Assembly (NCBI RefSeq): GCF_000340215.1 | Contig: NW_006921536.1 | Location: 2,891,016 to 2,955,015, forward strand | Length of the DNA stretch: 64,000 bases | Direction: 5' to 3' | From: Pseudocercospora fijiensis CIRAD86 | Lineage: Eukaryota > Ascomycota > Dothideomycetes > Mycosphaerellales > Mycosphaerellaceae | Shown: positions 12,901 through 22,732 of the stretch, one piece after another | Numbering within the stretch: position 1 is the stretch's first letter | How the letters are laid out: each line of letters starts with the position of its first letter | The notes under the pieces: generated by a model | What the model was told of the DNA's origin: nothing | The model's input: only the letters and a program-made list of their open reading frames with translations | Databases searched by the model: none | Made by a program: the position numbers and the translations under genes

Positions 12901-15900
12901 CCATCCTGCTGTGATCTACTCCTTGCGTGTTGTCGTCAGAAATGTCGGCGACCGATTGTGGTCTCCAAAGCTTGTTGTGTACCGCATTTGCCATAGCTTT
13001 GTCAAAAAGCGCGGTACCGTTGTTGACCGGCTCCATGAGCGTGTCCCAGTTCCGTGAGACGTCATTCGCCAGGATCGGGTTCGAGACATTATGGAAGGCA
13101 AACCACTTCAGCTTCTGCGGCGTATCTTTGGACATGTAGATGTCAATGCAGCGATTCACAATGGAGCGCTGATATTCCACATCGTCCACGGTGATGACAT
13201 TCTTGTAGAGATACGCGAGCAGGGTGGGAGTCGCCTGAAGTTCGTCTTGAACGCAGGACTCGAAAATGTCGAACAGGTAATCAAGATCGTCCCTGTGATC
13301 GCCGAGATAGACGGTCACGATATGCATGATCTGCTCGGCGGACTGCATCACCGCAAGTCGCAAATTCTCAGGTAATGTGTGGTCGTGCAGCTTTTTCTGC
13401 AACTGCTTTGTTGCCTCCAGGAGAGCTTTGCGAGTGGTCTCACTGCTGAGCAGCTGCTTTGCGTGCTCTGGGTACTGAGAGATCGCATACGCAATATGGA
13501 CGGCGTTGACTGCTGCATGAGCCTTCTCAGAGTCCAAATTATCTGCCTTGAACGTCGCAACAAGACCTTCAGCCTCCTTGATCACCTTCTCCCTTAGTGT
13601 TGCGCTCTCAGGATCCTCAAGTATTTGAGCAAAGAAACGTCCTTTTGCCTCGTTCTTCATTGCATCGCGAAAATAAGACCATGACTCGTTTGGATAGTGG
13701 TTGAGGTACTTGATGAGTGGTTCGCGAAAAGGGCTGCGTCTCGTCCTCCTGAGAGCTTCCTCGAGTTTCAGCACTCGCTTGACGAGATCGTCCAAGAATT
13801 GAGCGGCCTGGCTTGGCAGGAGATGAAAGACGCTGAAGATCGCGGTTACAACCTTCATCTTAGGTTGAGCTTCGATGAGTTGGAAGGACACCTTCTGAAG
13901 GGTGGGAGTATCCGCAATCTTTTCCATGTGGTCAAGCAACCGAGTGCCAATCTCGACCTTAAAGTAGTTGTGCAGCAATTGCAGCAACGTGCGTAGGCCC
14001 TCCAGACCCTCCACGCTTAGCTTTCTCGGATCCTGCACATTCATCAAGATAGGTCGCAGTCCATTCTGTAGAAGGTCTTTGGGAAGTTTTGACGTGGACT
14101 GGAGAACAATCTTGAGTCCGGCATTGGCGGCACCTGCAACATCTTTGTTCTTGCTGTACAGACTCTTGAAGAATATGCTTATTACTCTTGCACGGTGCTG
14201 TCCACTCTGCGGCTGGCCTTGCTGATTCTGCTGCCCAGGAGTTGCGTTTGCGCTAAACCCTGGTAGCTTGATCGCGGTAGCCAGCAATTTCAATCCGGCA
14301 ACACGCAACCGGACGATGTTTTCAGCGGTCCGAAACTCGTATGGTTTCGGCGCCAGGCTTTCGTCGTCTGCGTCAACGAGCGCTAAAGTCTCGAAGAGCA
14401 ATCGGTTGAGGTTGTCGTCGAATGGCAGAATTTCCTTATCCAGAGGCACATCGAGGAGGAAATCGATGGCATCGATGTAGCCTATTTGTGCAGCGAATGG
14501 CAATGCTCTCAAAGGCTTGATGAAGATGCCGAACGTGAGTGCGTCCTTGACAGGCGCGAGCAGCTCATGGGGCGGCAAATCGAACGAGACGGCAAGAGCG
14601 CGTAGAGCAGATTGAGCAGCCTCGCGCACATGCCGGTTCATGTGGTTGACTTCTGAAATCAGATATTTTGCATGGCCGTGAAGCTTGCTTTCCTTCTTTG
14701 CAAGGTCGTCCTTATTCTCTGCTCCACTGCTGCCGAATCTCTTGACCAAAGCAACGATAGTATCTTTGGCCTGCACCCGGATGTTGGCAGGGAGATCCTG
14801 CGGCATGTCCTTGATTACAAACAGCAGGGCTTTAAGCATCTCCGACAAACGATCGTTGGTAAAAGTGTCCGAAAATTGCATCTTCTGCTTATCGGTCAGG
14901 ACAGTGATGCCCACAGCGCCCGAATTCTTGGTGAACCATTCCTCTTCATAGCAGGCGTGGCAAAAAGCTTCGGACAAGCGGCTGAAGAATGGTAGACATT
15001 CTGCCTTGGTGGACGAGCCGAAGATAGTTGATGCAAATTTGAGACAAGACTGCATAGCTCGTTCAGTGGTTTCCCTGACAATCTTCTGGTCAGAAGCCAG
15101 GCTTTCGCAGAACGCATCAGCGAGCGTTGATGTTTCCACAAAAACGGGACCCTCTCCAGAATGCACGTTGAAAGGTCGCCGGTTGTGTTTCTCTCTGGCA
15201 ACAGCGACTCCGAGCTCAACGAGCATAAAGTGGCGACAGATGCCCAGCAAGAATTGGTCGGCATCCTCCTTCAACTGCTCGATGCTTGTGGCATAAATGA
15301 GTGCCTTCAGCAACTTGAGAAGTGTCTTCTGTTGCTCGTCGCGCTTGACTGTCGACTTTGATCGCTCTGATGCAGAAAAGAGATCCGAGCCGAAGTCAAA
15401 GTCTTTCGATGCCAGGTCATGAGCCTGTAGCCTCACTAATTTGGCGAGGTCATCAGGAAGGTTGTCCGATCCGACGAGCAGCTTGATGTGAGACACGATA
15501 AACTTGAATGATTGCCGCTTGTGATGCTCGTCTGAGGCTTTCTGTGCGGCAGTCTTGGGCATTTCCCAAAGCTTGTCGATGGCCGAGTCGATGCCGAGCC
15601 GAGCGGGCATAGCACGCGCACCGCCACTGCTAATAGCGCCAATGAATCGAAGGTCATAGCTAGCTTCATCATCCGAGTACTGCTTCCAGTCGAGCTCGGG
15701 TGGATTGACGAGAAACTTCCGATTTCTGCCTCCCAGCTTGCCAAGGATGCGAACGGCAGTGTGGGCGCCCTGGTGGCCGGTGCCGATGGTTACGGGTCCA
15801 TTCGGACCAGCTATGCTACCACCTGTCAAACTTGCAGGCTTAAGCATCCGCCACAAGCTACCCATAATCTCTTCCATCCAGGGCTGCATGATCGGATCCA

Positions 15901-18643
15901 GATAGTCGGCCGTAAGATTGTCAACACAGAGCTCCAGAGTCCGCAGACCCTGGGCGGTGAGCTCACTAGATCCTCCGCCACGATTGTCGTTCGACGATCG
16001 GTCGTTGGAAGATGGTCGCTGACTTGATGCGGAGAGGGGCTCTCCGGAGCGTAATGCGACAGTCAGAGGCCGCATCAGATACGACAAGTGCGGCAGGAGG
16101 TGACTAAGTCTAGCCGGGACCGTAAGTGATAGCTCGACGAACAGATCGCGAGTGCTGCCATCTGGCGCCGCTGCAAGCTGAGTATTCAGAACCTCGAGAA
16201 GCATCTCCAGTAGCGGCAGGATCTCCTTGTACAGATGCTCGAAACGGCCACCTCCGATACTTCTGAAAAGACTTCTCAGGAGCAGGAAATAATTCGTGGG
16301 CTCGGCAGCGGTTATGGAGAGCTCGATTGATCTGGTGATGAGCTCACGCACATGAGGCAGCAAAACTCCTTCATTGTGTTGAGAGAAGAGTGTGACAGCC
16401 ATGAAGGAGAGCTTAAATAACCTCAACAGGACAGACGTCTTGGAAGCATCAGCCTCGCCAACCTCGTCAAGCTTGCTCATCAGAAACTTCAACAGCATGC
16501 AGCAGAATGCCGGACTCGTTGCTTCACTAGCCAGCAAGAACTGCGGGATGTGCAACAAAGCAGCATGCTTGAAGCTTTGCGTGTACAAAAAAGCCATTCC
16601 CGACGGGTTCCCCGAGGTAAAGATCTCGTGAAACGTGGCAGGATCGAGGTGGTGGAAGATGGTTGCAAATGTTTCGAGCAGGTCCTTTTCTTCCTTGCTG
16701 TTAGCAGTGGTAGCGATGCTCGAAGTTGGCTCATTGGGCAAGCTGTTGGCTGCCGCGGTGTCTAGCGGCGCATAATACTGGAAGCACTTTGCGCCTTCTC
16801 GGAACAACTTGATCAATACCTCGACCTCCTCTGCTTCGAAGCCCGAGGAGAGCTCGTTCCAGTGGGGAGGCGCACTTGCGGTGTCGATCTCTTCTTTGAG
16901 CTTCGGAGGATTGCTGTTCCGCAACTGGTAAAAGAATTGCTTCAGACCTTGCAAGAGATTCTTGAAGAGGAACTTGTTCTCAGTGACGGGGTCTGTGGCT
17001 CTGTCCTTGGGATTCACGGCCTTGATAGGCATGGCATTGAAGATGTCAGTCTCATCCCAGTCAGGCTTGGCATCTTTGGTGGCAAGATAATTCTCGGGCG
17101 CGGCCTCGGGGTTGGACTGAGCGTGCTCGTGCTGCTGGCGGTAGAGCTTGACGGCATTGGGGTAAGCGCGGTTCATGGCGGCGAACTTGTCTGCAATGCC
17201 ATTGAGCACGCTCATCATCAAGAAGCGAGCGTTCTTCTTGTCTTCCACTTTCGACATGCACTCTGCCATATTCAGCAAGAGCTTGGCGGACATAGTCTGA
17301 TAGCTTGTCCCCGGCACTTCAACTCCATCGTCACCTGTGAGGTGGCCCACGTACACTTGCACGACACGGGCGATCTGCTTTGCATTGAGCTGCTCTCGGA
17401 CATGATGGATGAGGTCGGCAAGCATTGTGTAGGCTAGAGGTCGTAATGTGATGTCTGCCGTGAGCGAATCGCCAACCAAGGTATTGGGATCGAGGAGCGG
17501 CAAAATGACGGGAAGGAAGACTGCGCGGAAATTGAAGTTGATGATGTGCCTTATCGCAACAAGAAGCTCTTTCCGTGTGGCAGTCGAGCTCCGCGGGACA
17601 TCGCGAAGTAATCGTACCGTGAGCTCAGGAAGATGAGAAAGAAAGTCGGTCAAGGACGAGGAGTAGGCTCTGAGAAGATATGCCAGAAACGACATGGTCT
17701 TGACCTGAGCAGTCACCAGATCGCCGAAAGCGCCCGACTGTCCCTTGGCTTTTATCTCCTTGGCAATGCCGGTGAAGATGGTGCCGTTCGCCTTGGCCTC
17801 CTCATGAGCCCTCTTTTGAGGACCGGCCTCAAGGAGGAGGGTTTGCTTGATGCGGGGCGTGAACTTGGCGACATTCTTGCCTGATAGCGCGCGATGTGCC
17901 TGGAAGATGGAGACGACGATGATGGGACATTCGGCGACGACTTTGAAGCTGTGCATGCCCTTGACCAATTGCCTTGTCGTGCTCTGCTCCGCGCCGGGAT
18001 CTGCACCTAGAGCATGGCTGGTAGAGGCAACAGGTGAGCCAGGAGTTCCTGTATTGTCGGGAGTGGCAGACAGACCGGCTGTGGCAGGAACGGGCGACTG
18101 GGTGTCGAAGGTGTCCTTGACCGTCTGCTCCATGCTATCAAAGATTTCGAGAATGAGATCGAGAAAAGGCTGTGCCTTGTCGGCGACGCCTGCTGTCTTG
18201 GTATGGTAGCGGCAGATGTCCATAACGATCTTCAGACACAGCACTGCGTTGTCCTCATTCTCCACCTTGACCAATTCCAGACACTTGTCCACGACTTTCT
18301 CGGCATGGGGCTCCATGGCTGCGCCGTCGGAAGACATGGGCAGACGATGGAGGATCTCTAGCACGCATTGTCGCACTCTCTGCTCGTAGGATGTCGAGGT
18401 GAATACCGGCGAGCCCGACAAGGTGGTCAGGAAGATGGGGATGAATTTGGACAGGAAGGTGGCATATGTCGGCGGTTGGCAGAGAGCATCGAGCTGGTCG
18501 CGGAGCTCAGTCAGGATGGGTAGCTTGGCTTTGAAGTCGAGGGAAGCATCTTGCAGCTTGTTCTCGTAGGCCTCCATCGTCCGCTCGGCCATGATTGCGG
18601 CGGATGTGTGCAGGCTCTGCGGCCTGGATTCAAGTGTGGTCAC
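6932..18643 (-). CDS. tra1: Tra1/TRRAP-family PIKK pseudokinase, SAGA and NuA4 subunit
   Basis: A single uninterrupted frame of 3903 residues, close to the usual length of Tra1. Tra1 is the activator-binding scaffold shared by the SAGA and NuA4 histone acetyltransferase complexes in the nucleus. The architecture fits: a very long N-terminal helical (HEAT-like) solenoid, a FAT region (about 2650-3330; for example the GTWRRRAAYVETNAALSYEQ and WAEWGRYNDKLFKEDP segments), an acidic/Lys-rich linker near 3300, a PI3K-like domain, and a C-terminal FATC end LLWMPWL, the ending expected for this family. The PI3K-like domain lacks a normal DFG/HRD kinase centre, as expected for a pseudokinase. The first ATG (18643) gives an 18-residue lead before a second good start, MAERTMEAYENKL, so either may be used. 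It is divergent from the SET gene. Confidence 0.96.
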   Translation of the reverse strand: MTTLESRPQSLHTSAAIMAERTMEAYENKLQDASLDFKAKLPILTELRDQLDALCQPPTYATFLSKFIPIFLTTLSGSPVFTSTSYEQRVRQCVLEILHRLPMSSDGAAMEPHAEKVVDKCLELVKVENEDNAVLCLKIVMDICRYHTKTAGVADKAQPFLDLILEIFDSMEQTVKDTFDTQSPVPATAGLSATPDNTGTPGSPVASTSHALGADPGAEQSTTRQLVKGMHSFKVVAECPIIVVSIFQAHRALSGKNVAKFTPRIKQTLLLEAGPQKRAHEEAKANGTIFTGIAKEIKAKGQSGAFGDLVTAQVKTMSFLAYLLRAYSSSLTDFLSHLPELTVRLLRDVPRSSTATRKELLVAIRHIINFNFRAVFLPVILPLLDPNTLVGDSLTADITLRPLAYTMLADLIHHVREQLNAKQIARVVQVYVGHLTGDDGVEVPGTSYQTMSAKLLLNMAECMSKVEDKKNARFLMMSVLNGIADKFAAMNRAYPNAVKLYRQQHEHAQSNPEAAPENYLATKDAKPDWDETDIFNAMPIKAVNPKDRATDPVTENKFLFKNLLQGLKQFFYQLRNSNPPKLKEEIDTASAPPHWNELSSGFEAEEVEVLIKLFREGAKCFQYYAPLDTAAANSLPNEPTSSIATTANSKEEKDLLETFATIFHHLDPATFHEIFTSGNPSGMAFLYTQSFKHAALLHIPQFLLASEATSPAFCCMLLKFLMSKLDEVGEADASKTSVLLRLFKLSFMAVTLFSQHNEGVLLPHVRELITRSIELSITAAEPTNYFLLLRSLFRSIGGGRFEHLYKEILPLLEMLLEVLNTQLAAAPDGSTRDLFVELSLTVPARLSHLLPHLSYLMRPLTVALRSGEPLSASSQRPSSNDRSSNDNRGGGSSELTAQGLRTLELCVDNLTADYLDPIMQPWMEEIMGSLWRMLKPASLTGGSIAGPNGPVTIGTGHQGAHTAVRILGKLGGRNRKFLVNPPELDWKQYSDDEASYDLRFIGAISSGGARAMPARLGIDSAIDKLWEMPKTAAQKASDEHHKRQSFKFIVSHIKLLVGSDNLPDDLAKLVRLQAHDLASKDFDFGSDLFSASERSKSTVKRDEQQKTLLKLLKALIYATSIEQLKEDADQFLLGICRHFMLVELGVAVAREKHNRRPFNVHSGEGPVFVETSTLADAFCESLASDQKIVRETTERAMQSCLKFASTIFGSSTKAECLPFFSRLSEAFCHACYEEEWFTKNSGAVGITVLTDKQKMQFSDTFTNDRLSEMLKALLFVIKDMPQDLPANIRVQAKDTIVALVKRFGSSGAENKDDLAKKESKLHGHAKYLISEVNHMNRHVREAAQSALRALAVSFDLPPHELLAPVKDALTFGIFIKPLRALPFAAQIGYIDAIDFLLDVPLDKEILPFDDNLNRLLFETLALVDADDESLAPKPYEFRTAENIVRLRVAGLKLLATAIKLPGFSANATPGQQNQQGQPQSGQHRARVISIFFKSLYSKNKDVAGAANAGLKIVLQSTSKLPKDLLQNGLRPILMNVQDPRKLSVEGLEGLRTLLQLLHNYFKVEIGTRLLDHMEKIADTPTLQKVSFQLIEAQPKMKVVTAIFSVFHLLPSQAAQFLDDLVKRVLKLEEALRRTRRSPFREPLIKYLNHYPNESWSYFRDAMKNEAKGRFFAQILEDPESATLREKVIKEAEGLVATFKADNLDSEKAHAAVNAVHIAYAISQYPEHAKQLLSSETTRKALLEATKQLQKKLHDHTLPENLRLAVMQSAEQIMHIVTVYLGDHRDDLDYLFDIFESCVQDELQATPTLLAYLYKNVITVDDVEYQRSIVNRCIDIYMSKDTPQKLKWFAFHNVSNPILANDVSRNWDTLMEPVNNGTALFDKAMANAVHNKLWRPQSVADISDDNTQGVDHSRMELLQTSAFLIKYHHSMLQETRKDLIKFGWNYIRLEDHINKFASYCLITYFINNYDTPPKIAMQVYNSLLRAHQAEGRNLVSQSLEILKPVLKKRLGGPEGRQSIWARLPRKILSEEISNVPQLTSIYHFLVRHPDLFYEARDGFAQIIIPSISKVVQLPNPSADSRRLALNLFTLIWQWEERTVREHGSLTGGESTTDGKQNPKKAVVANSTLRLVFIKYMVQFIATLPERFPVSPPKSKDAPTSNSQQQPHETVTKSLDLLSKLLSPPYWDDLDIDGMFPKVTEQILCTEHKQEEKVEIWTTRVVNTIQILKVLLNSRPNEWVIARLPQLQKLLAKPLKSETPEIQDALHNADFQEHVVPQLPPILRRALDPIPVQAPDDELPDADSPTEEFTGFLTTEAGNLLNNGSHVAGINILWIMAQRKPEDVDTHTAALLKTLQTKLAKDHLASLMHPQQMMAQGVQNAQPTPQEAQITVDMIIKVIEMLSARISTLGESRRPYLSVLASLVERSTNNALCEKILSQVENWVFNSPEPVPTLKEKTAVLQKMLLFESRPDQTLYTKFMNLVIRIYEDPKITRSELAVRMEHAFLIGLRSPDIEMRARFMGIYDKALSRSTSNRFYKLISEQQWDVLGDSFWLSQVIQLMFGSFDQHAPIHLHQDDFKCLPESKAVSTYISDTRVNDVMVDDNLEELLVDEKRFMMEISTVRAREVLVPLAEIQHTDWTLAHDIWVAYFKMCWSILPKDDRDDIEQGLVALLTKDFHQRQIDRRPNCVATLLEGIAGARPAVKFAPHVMKYLAKSYDAWYVAATYMEDLAMKPTVDTTNVRESNLDALVETYAGLEESDLFYGTWRRRAAYVETNAALSYEQNGVWDKAQNMYEQAQVKARTGSLPYSQGEYMLWEDQWVLCAQKLQQWDILGEFAKHENINDLYLEAMWRNYETWQNAENRDHLETVIKAVSDAPTPRRMFFQAFMSLLKLHNKTEQPQEFNRTCDENIQLSIKNWHKLPRRITNAHIGLLQNFQQLVELHDASVICQSLAQTNATNLDVKSQELKVLLSTWRDRLPNLWDDINAWQDLVTWRQHIFQLINGTYLNLIPSGQGAATGNSYAYRGYHETAWIINRFAHVARKHQMPEVCITQLSKIYTLPNIEIQEAFLKLREQAKCHYQNRAELTNGLDVINNTNLNYFGQQQKAEFYTLKGMFLSKLNQKDEASDAFGTALFFDIKLPKAWAEWGRYNDKLFKEDPTNLETGSNALSCYLEAAGQYKSAKSRKLLSRILWLLSLDDADGQLSQKFYDYHGDHPWWYWVTFIPQLIANLSRTESEANIAHQILTSLAKTYPQALHFSLRTSHEDHQAIRKSLMLREQKEKAMKAKQAGSAASGDNVKSESPARPDSSAGQSRPTTSAGDTSLPTTNGETKADEKKEGGEGEEKKEGEAPKPRKSWEHTEALVITLRTAFPLLYASMEAMVEQIQRHFKCPPDEDAYRLIVALLNDALSYVGRSPQSFSQDNKLPPQTEANITRFAESILPPHIRKSFEQDFVTKKPTMLEYIGKLRRWRDKLAERLDRRSTTFHLAENTHLAGFRFVWFDEVEIPGQYLQHKDKNQDFVRIERFLPNVDLVRGVASCHRRLRIRGHDGSVHPFAIQHPAPRHSRREERILQLFRIFNSTLSKKKESRRRNLQFHLPAMVPLSPQIRIIQDDPSYTSLQAVWEDYCRRNETDKDQPIMFTMEKMRSITPNQRQEQWLNMRIESLNYVQEHYVPKDLARDYFAATFPSYDSFWLFRRQFSYQLAALTYITFTMFMTVRYPNKMHISRSNGNIWGSELLPFMLANRPLFHQPEPVPFRLTPTLQVLMGPIHTEGIFTCALMAIARCLTSDASSSTTSSATPATNGAAQTNGASESSNSELEHHLSIFIRDEIAFWYMSSHRQNVKEGEMREHVQRNSEAIVGKAVGLAREPTGHNLPASQSVLDLVAKATNPEKLSQTDLLWMPWL

Positions 18644-19460
18644 TCAGTCGGCAGAGTGTTGCAGCATGGCAGTACCGATTTTTCAGTTTGCCTCATACGA
18701 ATCTTGCGCTGGTCGTCTCTTTTTGTGATATTACGGTCGAGGCGGGGTGTCGCGGTTGTCGCAGCAGGCGTGCAGTGTTCGTTATGCGTCGAATTCGTTG
18801 ATCGAGAACGTGGATGGGGCTTCCGTATGCAGCACGCGAGGCAGAAGTGATGGCTCGCGCGAGTTGGTTTGTATCGATCATTCCAAGTAATGGATCTTGA
18901 TGGTTAAATTGGATTCTCTCCGTGTCGGCATACGCATCCGCATGCCCATGCAACAGTGGTAGGTGGTGGCGCAGAGGTGTAGTAGTTGTTGTGGTGGATG
19001 TGCAGCGCAGCGCAGAATCTCCAAGTCGGGGCGCGAGCTCCAGCGAACATGGTCGATCACTGCGCGATTGAGCCTGTCGGCGGTCCGCGCCTTTGCCGTA
19101 GCTCCCGCTCAATCCTGGTCGATGCTTTCACGTTCTCTTGCCTCTTGGCGCGTCTGCTCTTGCCAGTGCTTCTGCCACTACTACTACTACCCCTCCTCCT
19201 CCTTCTACAGAGACATAGGCATGATGGATTATGGATTATGGACAATGGATGATGGATGATGGTTCGCTTTCTCGGCTCCATGTCGTTGGCTACGCTCCGA
19301 GCCAAGCCAAGGCTCGTGCCGCCAAATGTGCTTGCTTGTCCTGAGTGTCGTCGTGCACTCCTTCCCCGATAAATTCACCTCTTTCTACTTCTTGCGTGAT
19401 GGCACACAAAAGGAGAAAGCGGGTCCACTTTTCAACACGCCGTAGCATGTGCGTGCAGCC
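18644..19460. promoter_or_regulatory. Divergent promoter region between tra1 and the SET gene
   Basis: About 0.8 kb separates the two divergent start codons, so both promoters must lie here. At 19220-19263 there is a short imperfect tandem repeat based on ATGGATT/ATGGATG. A run of CTACTACTAC and CTCCTCCTCC lies just before it (about 19175-19205). No TATA box is obvious. The open frames across this stretch on both strands are low-complexity and not gene-like. Confidence 0.5.
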
Positions 19461-21920
19461 ATGACACACGCCCCGACGCCAGACAAGCTCATCGGCGCAC
19501 TGCCAGACATGGAGGCCATCCGCCAGTCGCTGATCACGAAAGTGCAAGGCAAGCGTCGCCACGAGGCATCGCTGCCGCAGAAAAAGCGAGATGCTCTTCT
19601 TCAGGAGATCACCAGCGCTGCCAAGGACGGCGACCCGCTGATGCTCATCAGCCAGCCTTACCCGCCATGCCTGAAGCGAGACGACGACCTGACGCCCATC
19701 ACCCTCGCAGAACTCCACCTCGAGACGCATCACTCCGGCCGAATGCTGCGGGCGAAGCGCGTTGGCCCTTCTGCATCGCGTCACGCTTCCGCGCAGTACA
19801 TGGTGGAAGATGCGACGGGCATGGAGCTTCTCGTCCTGGACTTCCTCGCATTTCCAGACGACCTTTTCCTGCCACCGGACGCTCAAATCACCATCAAAGA
19901 GCCATATCTCCGAATCGGCCACGACAGCACGGCACACCTCGCTGTTGCCCATCCACGTGACATCGGTGAGTGTGGCTGGCTGCGACTCTTCACTCGTGAC
20001 ACGTGCTGACCACTTTCGCTGCAGAAGCCGTCTATCTCACGCAGAGCAACACGGAGTCGACCGTTCTGAAAGACCGCGGAAATCTTGACTTCAAAGCCGC
20101 TCGTTATGCATCTGCTTTTCACGCCTACACCGAGGCGCTGGCTGCACCAAACATACGCGCTACGCTCAAGGCTAACATACATCGCAATCGAGCTTTGACC
20201 AACTTCAAGCTTGGTCGATTCGACGACGCCATTCTTGACGCCCGCCACGCCCTGGAACTCGAGCCCGAATGTGATCATGTCAAGCGCGGCAAGACTCTGC
20301 TGTGCAAAGGCCTGGCCGAGTACGCTCTCGGACACCTCGGTGCAGCGGACACCCTAGAACGAGCCACGGAGGCGAATTCCACCAAAGAAGCAACGGATGC
20401 GCGTATGAGGGCTGTTGCCAGATGCAGCGAAGCAGAGACCGGACAATTCGATTTCTACGCTCTAGCCAATAAGCTGAGCGCAGAAAAGCCATACGTCGAG
20501 GCTGCGAGTTTCGTCCAGCGCATCAGTGTGAGGCAGACACCAAACCGCGGCCGTGGGCTATTTGCGCAAGAAGATATCGCTTTTGGCCATCTGGTGCTGG
20601 TCGAGAAGTCTTTCTGCAGTGTCTTCTCCAATCAGGACGCCGGCTTTGATGCCACCAGGTATGCCAGCCATATCCGCTACATCGCCGTCTATATTTGAAT
20701 AACTGCTTTTACTGACTTGTTCTCGTGACTGCAGGTATGAGCCGGCTCGATTCGCTCCCTATCAAATGGAGCGTGCAGCATTCTTCAAGGCCGTTCTTCT
20801 GAAGATGTATCACAATCCTTCGCTGAGAGCTCAGGTGTCAGATCTTCACGCCGATTCGCCTAAGCCGCCATCGCCCGATACTTTGGACTACTTCCATATT
20901 GAGCGACTGACAGCTCTCAACTCCCTCGGCTGCCGCGTGCCAAAGCAAGTCAATGCACACATTGCAAAGCCATACCCCTTCGGTCGCTCGTATGCCGGAG
21001 ATGCGGTTGGCAGTAGTGGCCTATGGATCAAGACCTCATACATCAACCACTCCTGCATTCCGAACGCCGAGCCAAGTGTCATTGGCGATCTCATGGTCGT
21101 CAAAGCTACTCGAAACATCACCCAGGGCGAGGAGATCACGATTTCGTACTTCAACGACATTGACTACCAAACGAGGAGCAGGAAAATCAAGTCCTCTTGG
21201 GGCTTCGATTGCACCTGTGAGCTCTGCACTGCGGAGGCTGCTACTTCTCCCGCGGACATGGAAGAGCGCATACAGCTCCGCGATCTAATCACTGAGCAAC
21301 AGATGAGCGACTCCTCTCTCGCTGGCTCACTCGAAGCTGCTGACAGCGACGTCGACGATGTGGAGGCAACCTACGACGAGCAGTTGTATGCTGATCTGCC
21401 ACGCGAGGATCTGGTAAGTTTACATGGCGAAGCTTGTTGCAGCAGACAGAACCTGTATCGCCAATATTTCTCTCTCCAACTGCTAACGCTCCGTGGCAGG
21501 CACATGCAAACGTGCGCCTCTATCTAATGCACCTACGGCAACGTAACGTTGCTAATGCGGCTCGCGCCCTAAAAATGGCGCTCGAAGCGCAAAACATCAA
21601 GCTCGTGATTCGCAATCAAGAGGTAAGCAGTTGCAGCAGATGAAAATCTCCGTGGGCGGCAAGACAGAATCATTGATGCTCGAGACGACGCCCACCGAAC
21701 CAATACATGCTAACGCTTTCACGACATCTAGGTCCGACTGCTCGACAGCAGACGCCAAATTAACAGCCTCACAGTAGAGTGCCTCCTCGGGCTTGCCAAT
21801 TTCTACGAAAGGGCGCTCAACGAGCCTGCAAATGCGTCACAGCTTCGGGAGCTAGCAAAGACCTTTTACTTTGTGCTCAACGCCACTACCCATGGTTTCA
21901 ACAGAATCATTCCTTCATGA
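19461..21920 (+). CDS. TPR and SET domain protein (SMYD-like methyltransferase candidate)
   Basis: Five exons: 19461-19965, 20025-20658, 20735-21413, 21500-21622 and 21732-21920. All have GT-AG borders and phases close to give 709 residues. The N-terminal part has no known domain. A TPR pair follows (about 180-250: LKDRGNLDFKAARYASAF, then ALTNFKLGRFDDAILDA). The SET domain shows the diagnostic NHSC motif (about residue 484, in SYINHSCIPNAEPS), GEEITISYF, and a post-SET Cys cluster (CTCELC). This architecture is that of SMYD-like lysine methyltransferases, with S-adenosylmethionine as methyl donor and histone or non-histone Lys as substrate; the actual substrate is unknown. The intron at 21414 has a clear CTAAC branch site. 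An in-frame ATG at 19449 would add four residues. Confidence 0.88.
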
Positions 21921-22363
21921 TTCGCATCCTCAAAGAAGGAAAGGAGCAAGCTCAATTATAAGCGGTTGGTAGCTGTAGTACAACTGCTATTAGCTAGCTA
22001 CTACTACTACTGACAACAATCTCTTTTTGAGCCGCTTCCTTCTTGAGAACTTCCCAAATCAGTTACTTCCTCCGCCAAGGCCTACAAAGTCATCGCAGCA
22101 GACGTAACACTCGACTTCGTCGCTGTCGCCTGCCATGCTTCCCTGCAAAGCTCACGATAAAGAAACCAACAAGATCCTCGAGACCTTCACAGCCATCCGG
22201 GATCGTCATCGTTGCCAAGTCGATTAGAAGAAAAGATAGATGACCAAGGTCGCAAGGGTCTTGGTAAACTGTCGCGAAGCTGAACTTCGACGTCGTAGTC
22301 GTAAGAGGATCTTCCTAAACCCTTAGGTAAGACCACCCTTCCCCATCTCCCCACCTTCCTGCC

Positions 22364-22732
22364 TCACAAGTTCATCGAAGAAGTCTTCGTCCTCAAAGTC
22401 GTCGGTTCCGGTTCCATCGTAGGAGTCGCAACAACCAAAACCTGTTGTTGCCCTTTCACATCCCTCTTCTTCTTCTCCTCCGGAAGTCCGAATCTCGAAT
22501 CATCGCGCGTGGTAGCCGTTTGTACGGTTGATGAGCTCGGTTTTCGCAAGTAGGATTCGTAGGATGTCCAGGGATAGTCTGTGGGCGGAGGATTCCAGGC
22601 GTGGGTGAAGGGTTGGCAGGTGTAGGGATGGCAGCCTTCGGGGTGTTGGGATTGGGTTTGGGTTTGGGTTTGGGCGAGGGTTAGGGTGGCGGCTGATAAG
22701 AGGGTGGTTTGGAGGAGAGTGGAGGACTTCAT
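22364..22732 (-). CDS. Small secreted protein candidate
   Basis: 122-residue intronless frame. The N terminus is a classic signal peptide (MKSSTLLQTTLLSAATLTLA) with a likely cut before QTQTQTQSQ. The mature part is Pro/Thr/Ser-rich, has only two Cys close together (CHPYTC) and a basic KKKRDVK patch that could be a Kex2-type site. No known domain is visible. Size and signal peptide make it a candidate secreted or cell-wall protein. The Thr-Gln repeat comes from a short ACCCAA-like DNA repeat. It could also be a fortuitous frame in a C/T-rich stretch, since it has no paralogue in the window and the C terminus is low-complexity. Confidence 0.45.
   Translation of the reverse strand: MKSSTLLQTTLLSAATLTLAQTQTQTQSQHPEGCHPYTCQPFTHAWNPPPTDYPWTSYESYLRKPSSSTVQTATTRDDSRFGLPEEKKKRDVKGQQQVLVVATPTMEPEPTTLRTKTSSMNL

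Noticed and set aside
7340..18209. Many 60-210-codon plus-strand frames inside tra1
   Set aside because: Antisense shadows of a continuous, well-conserved coding sequence.
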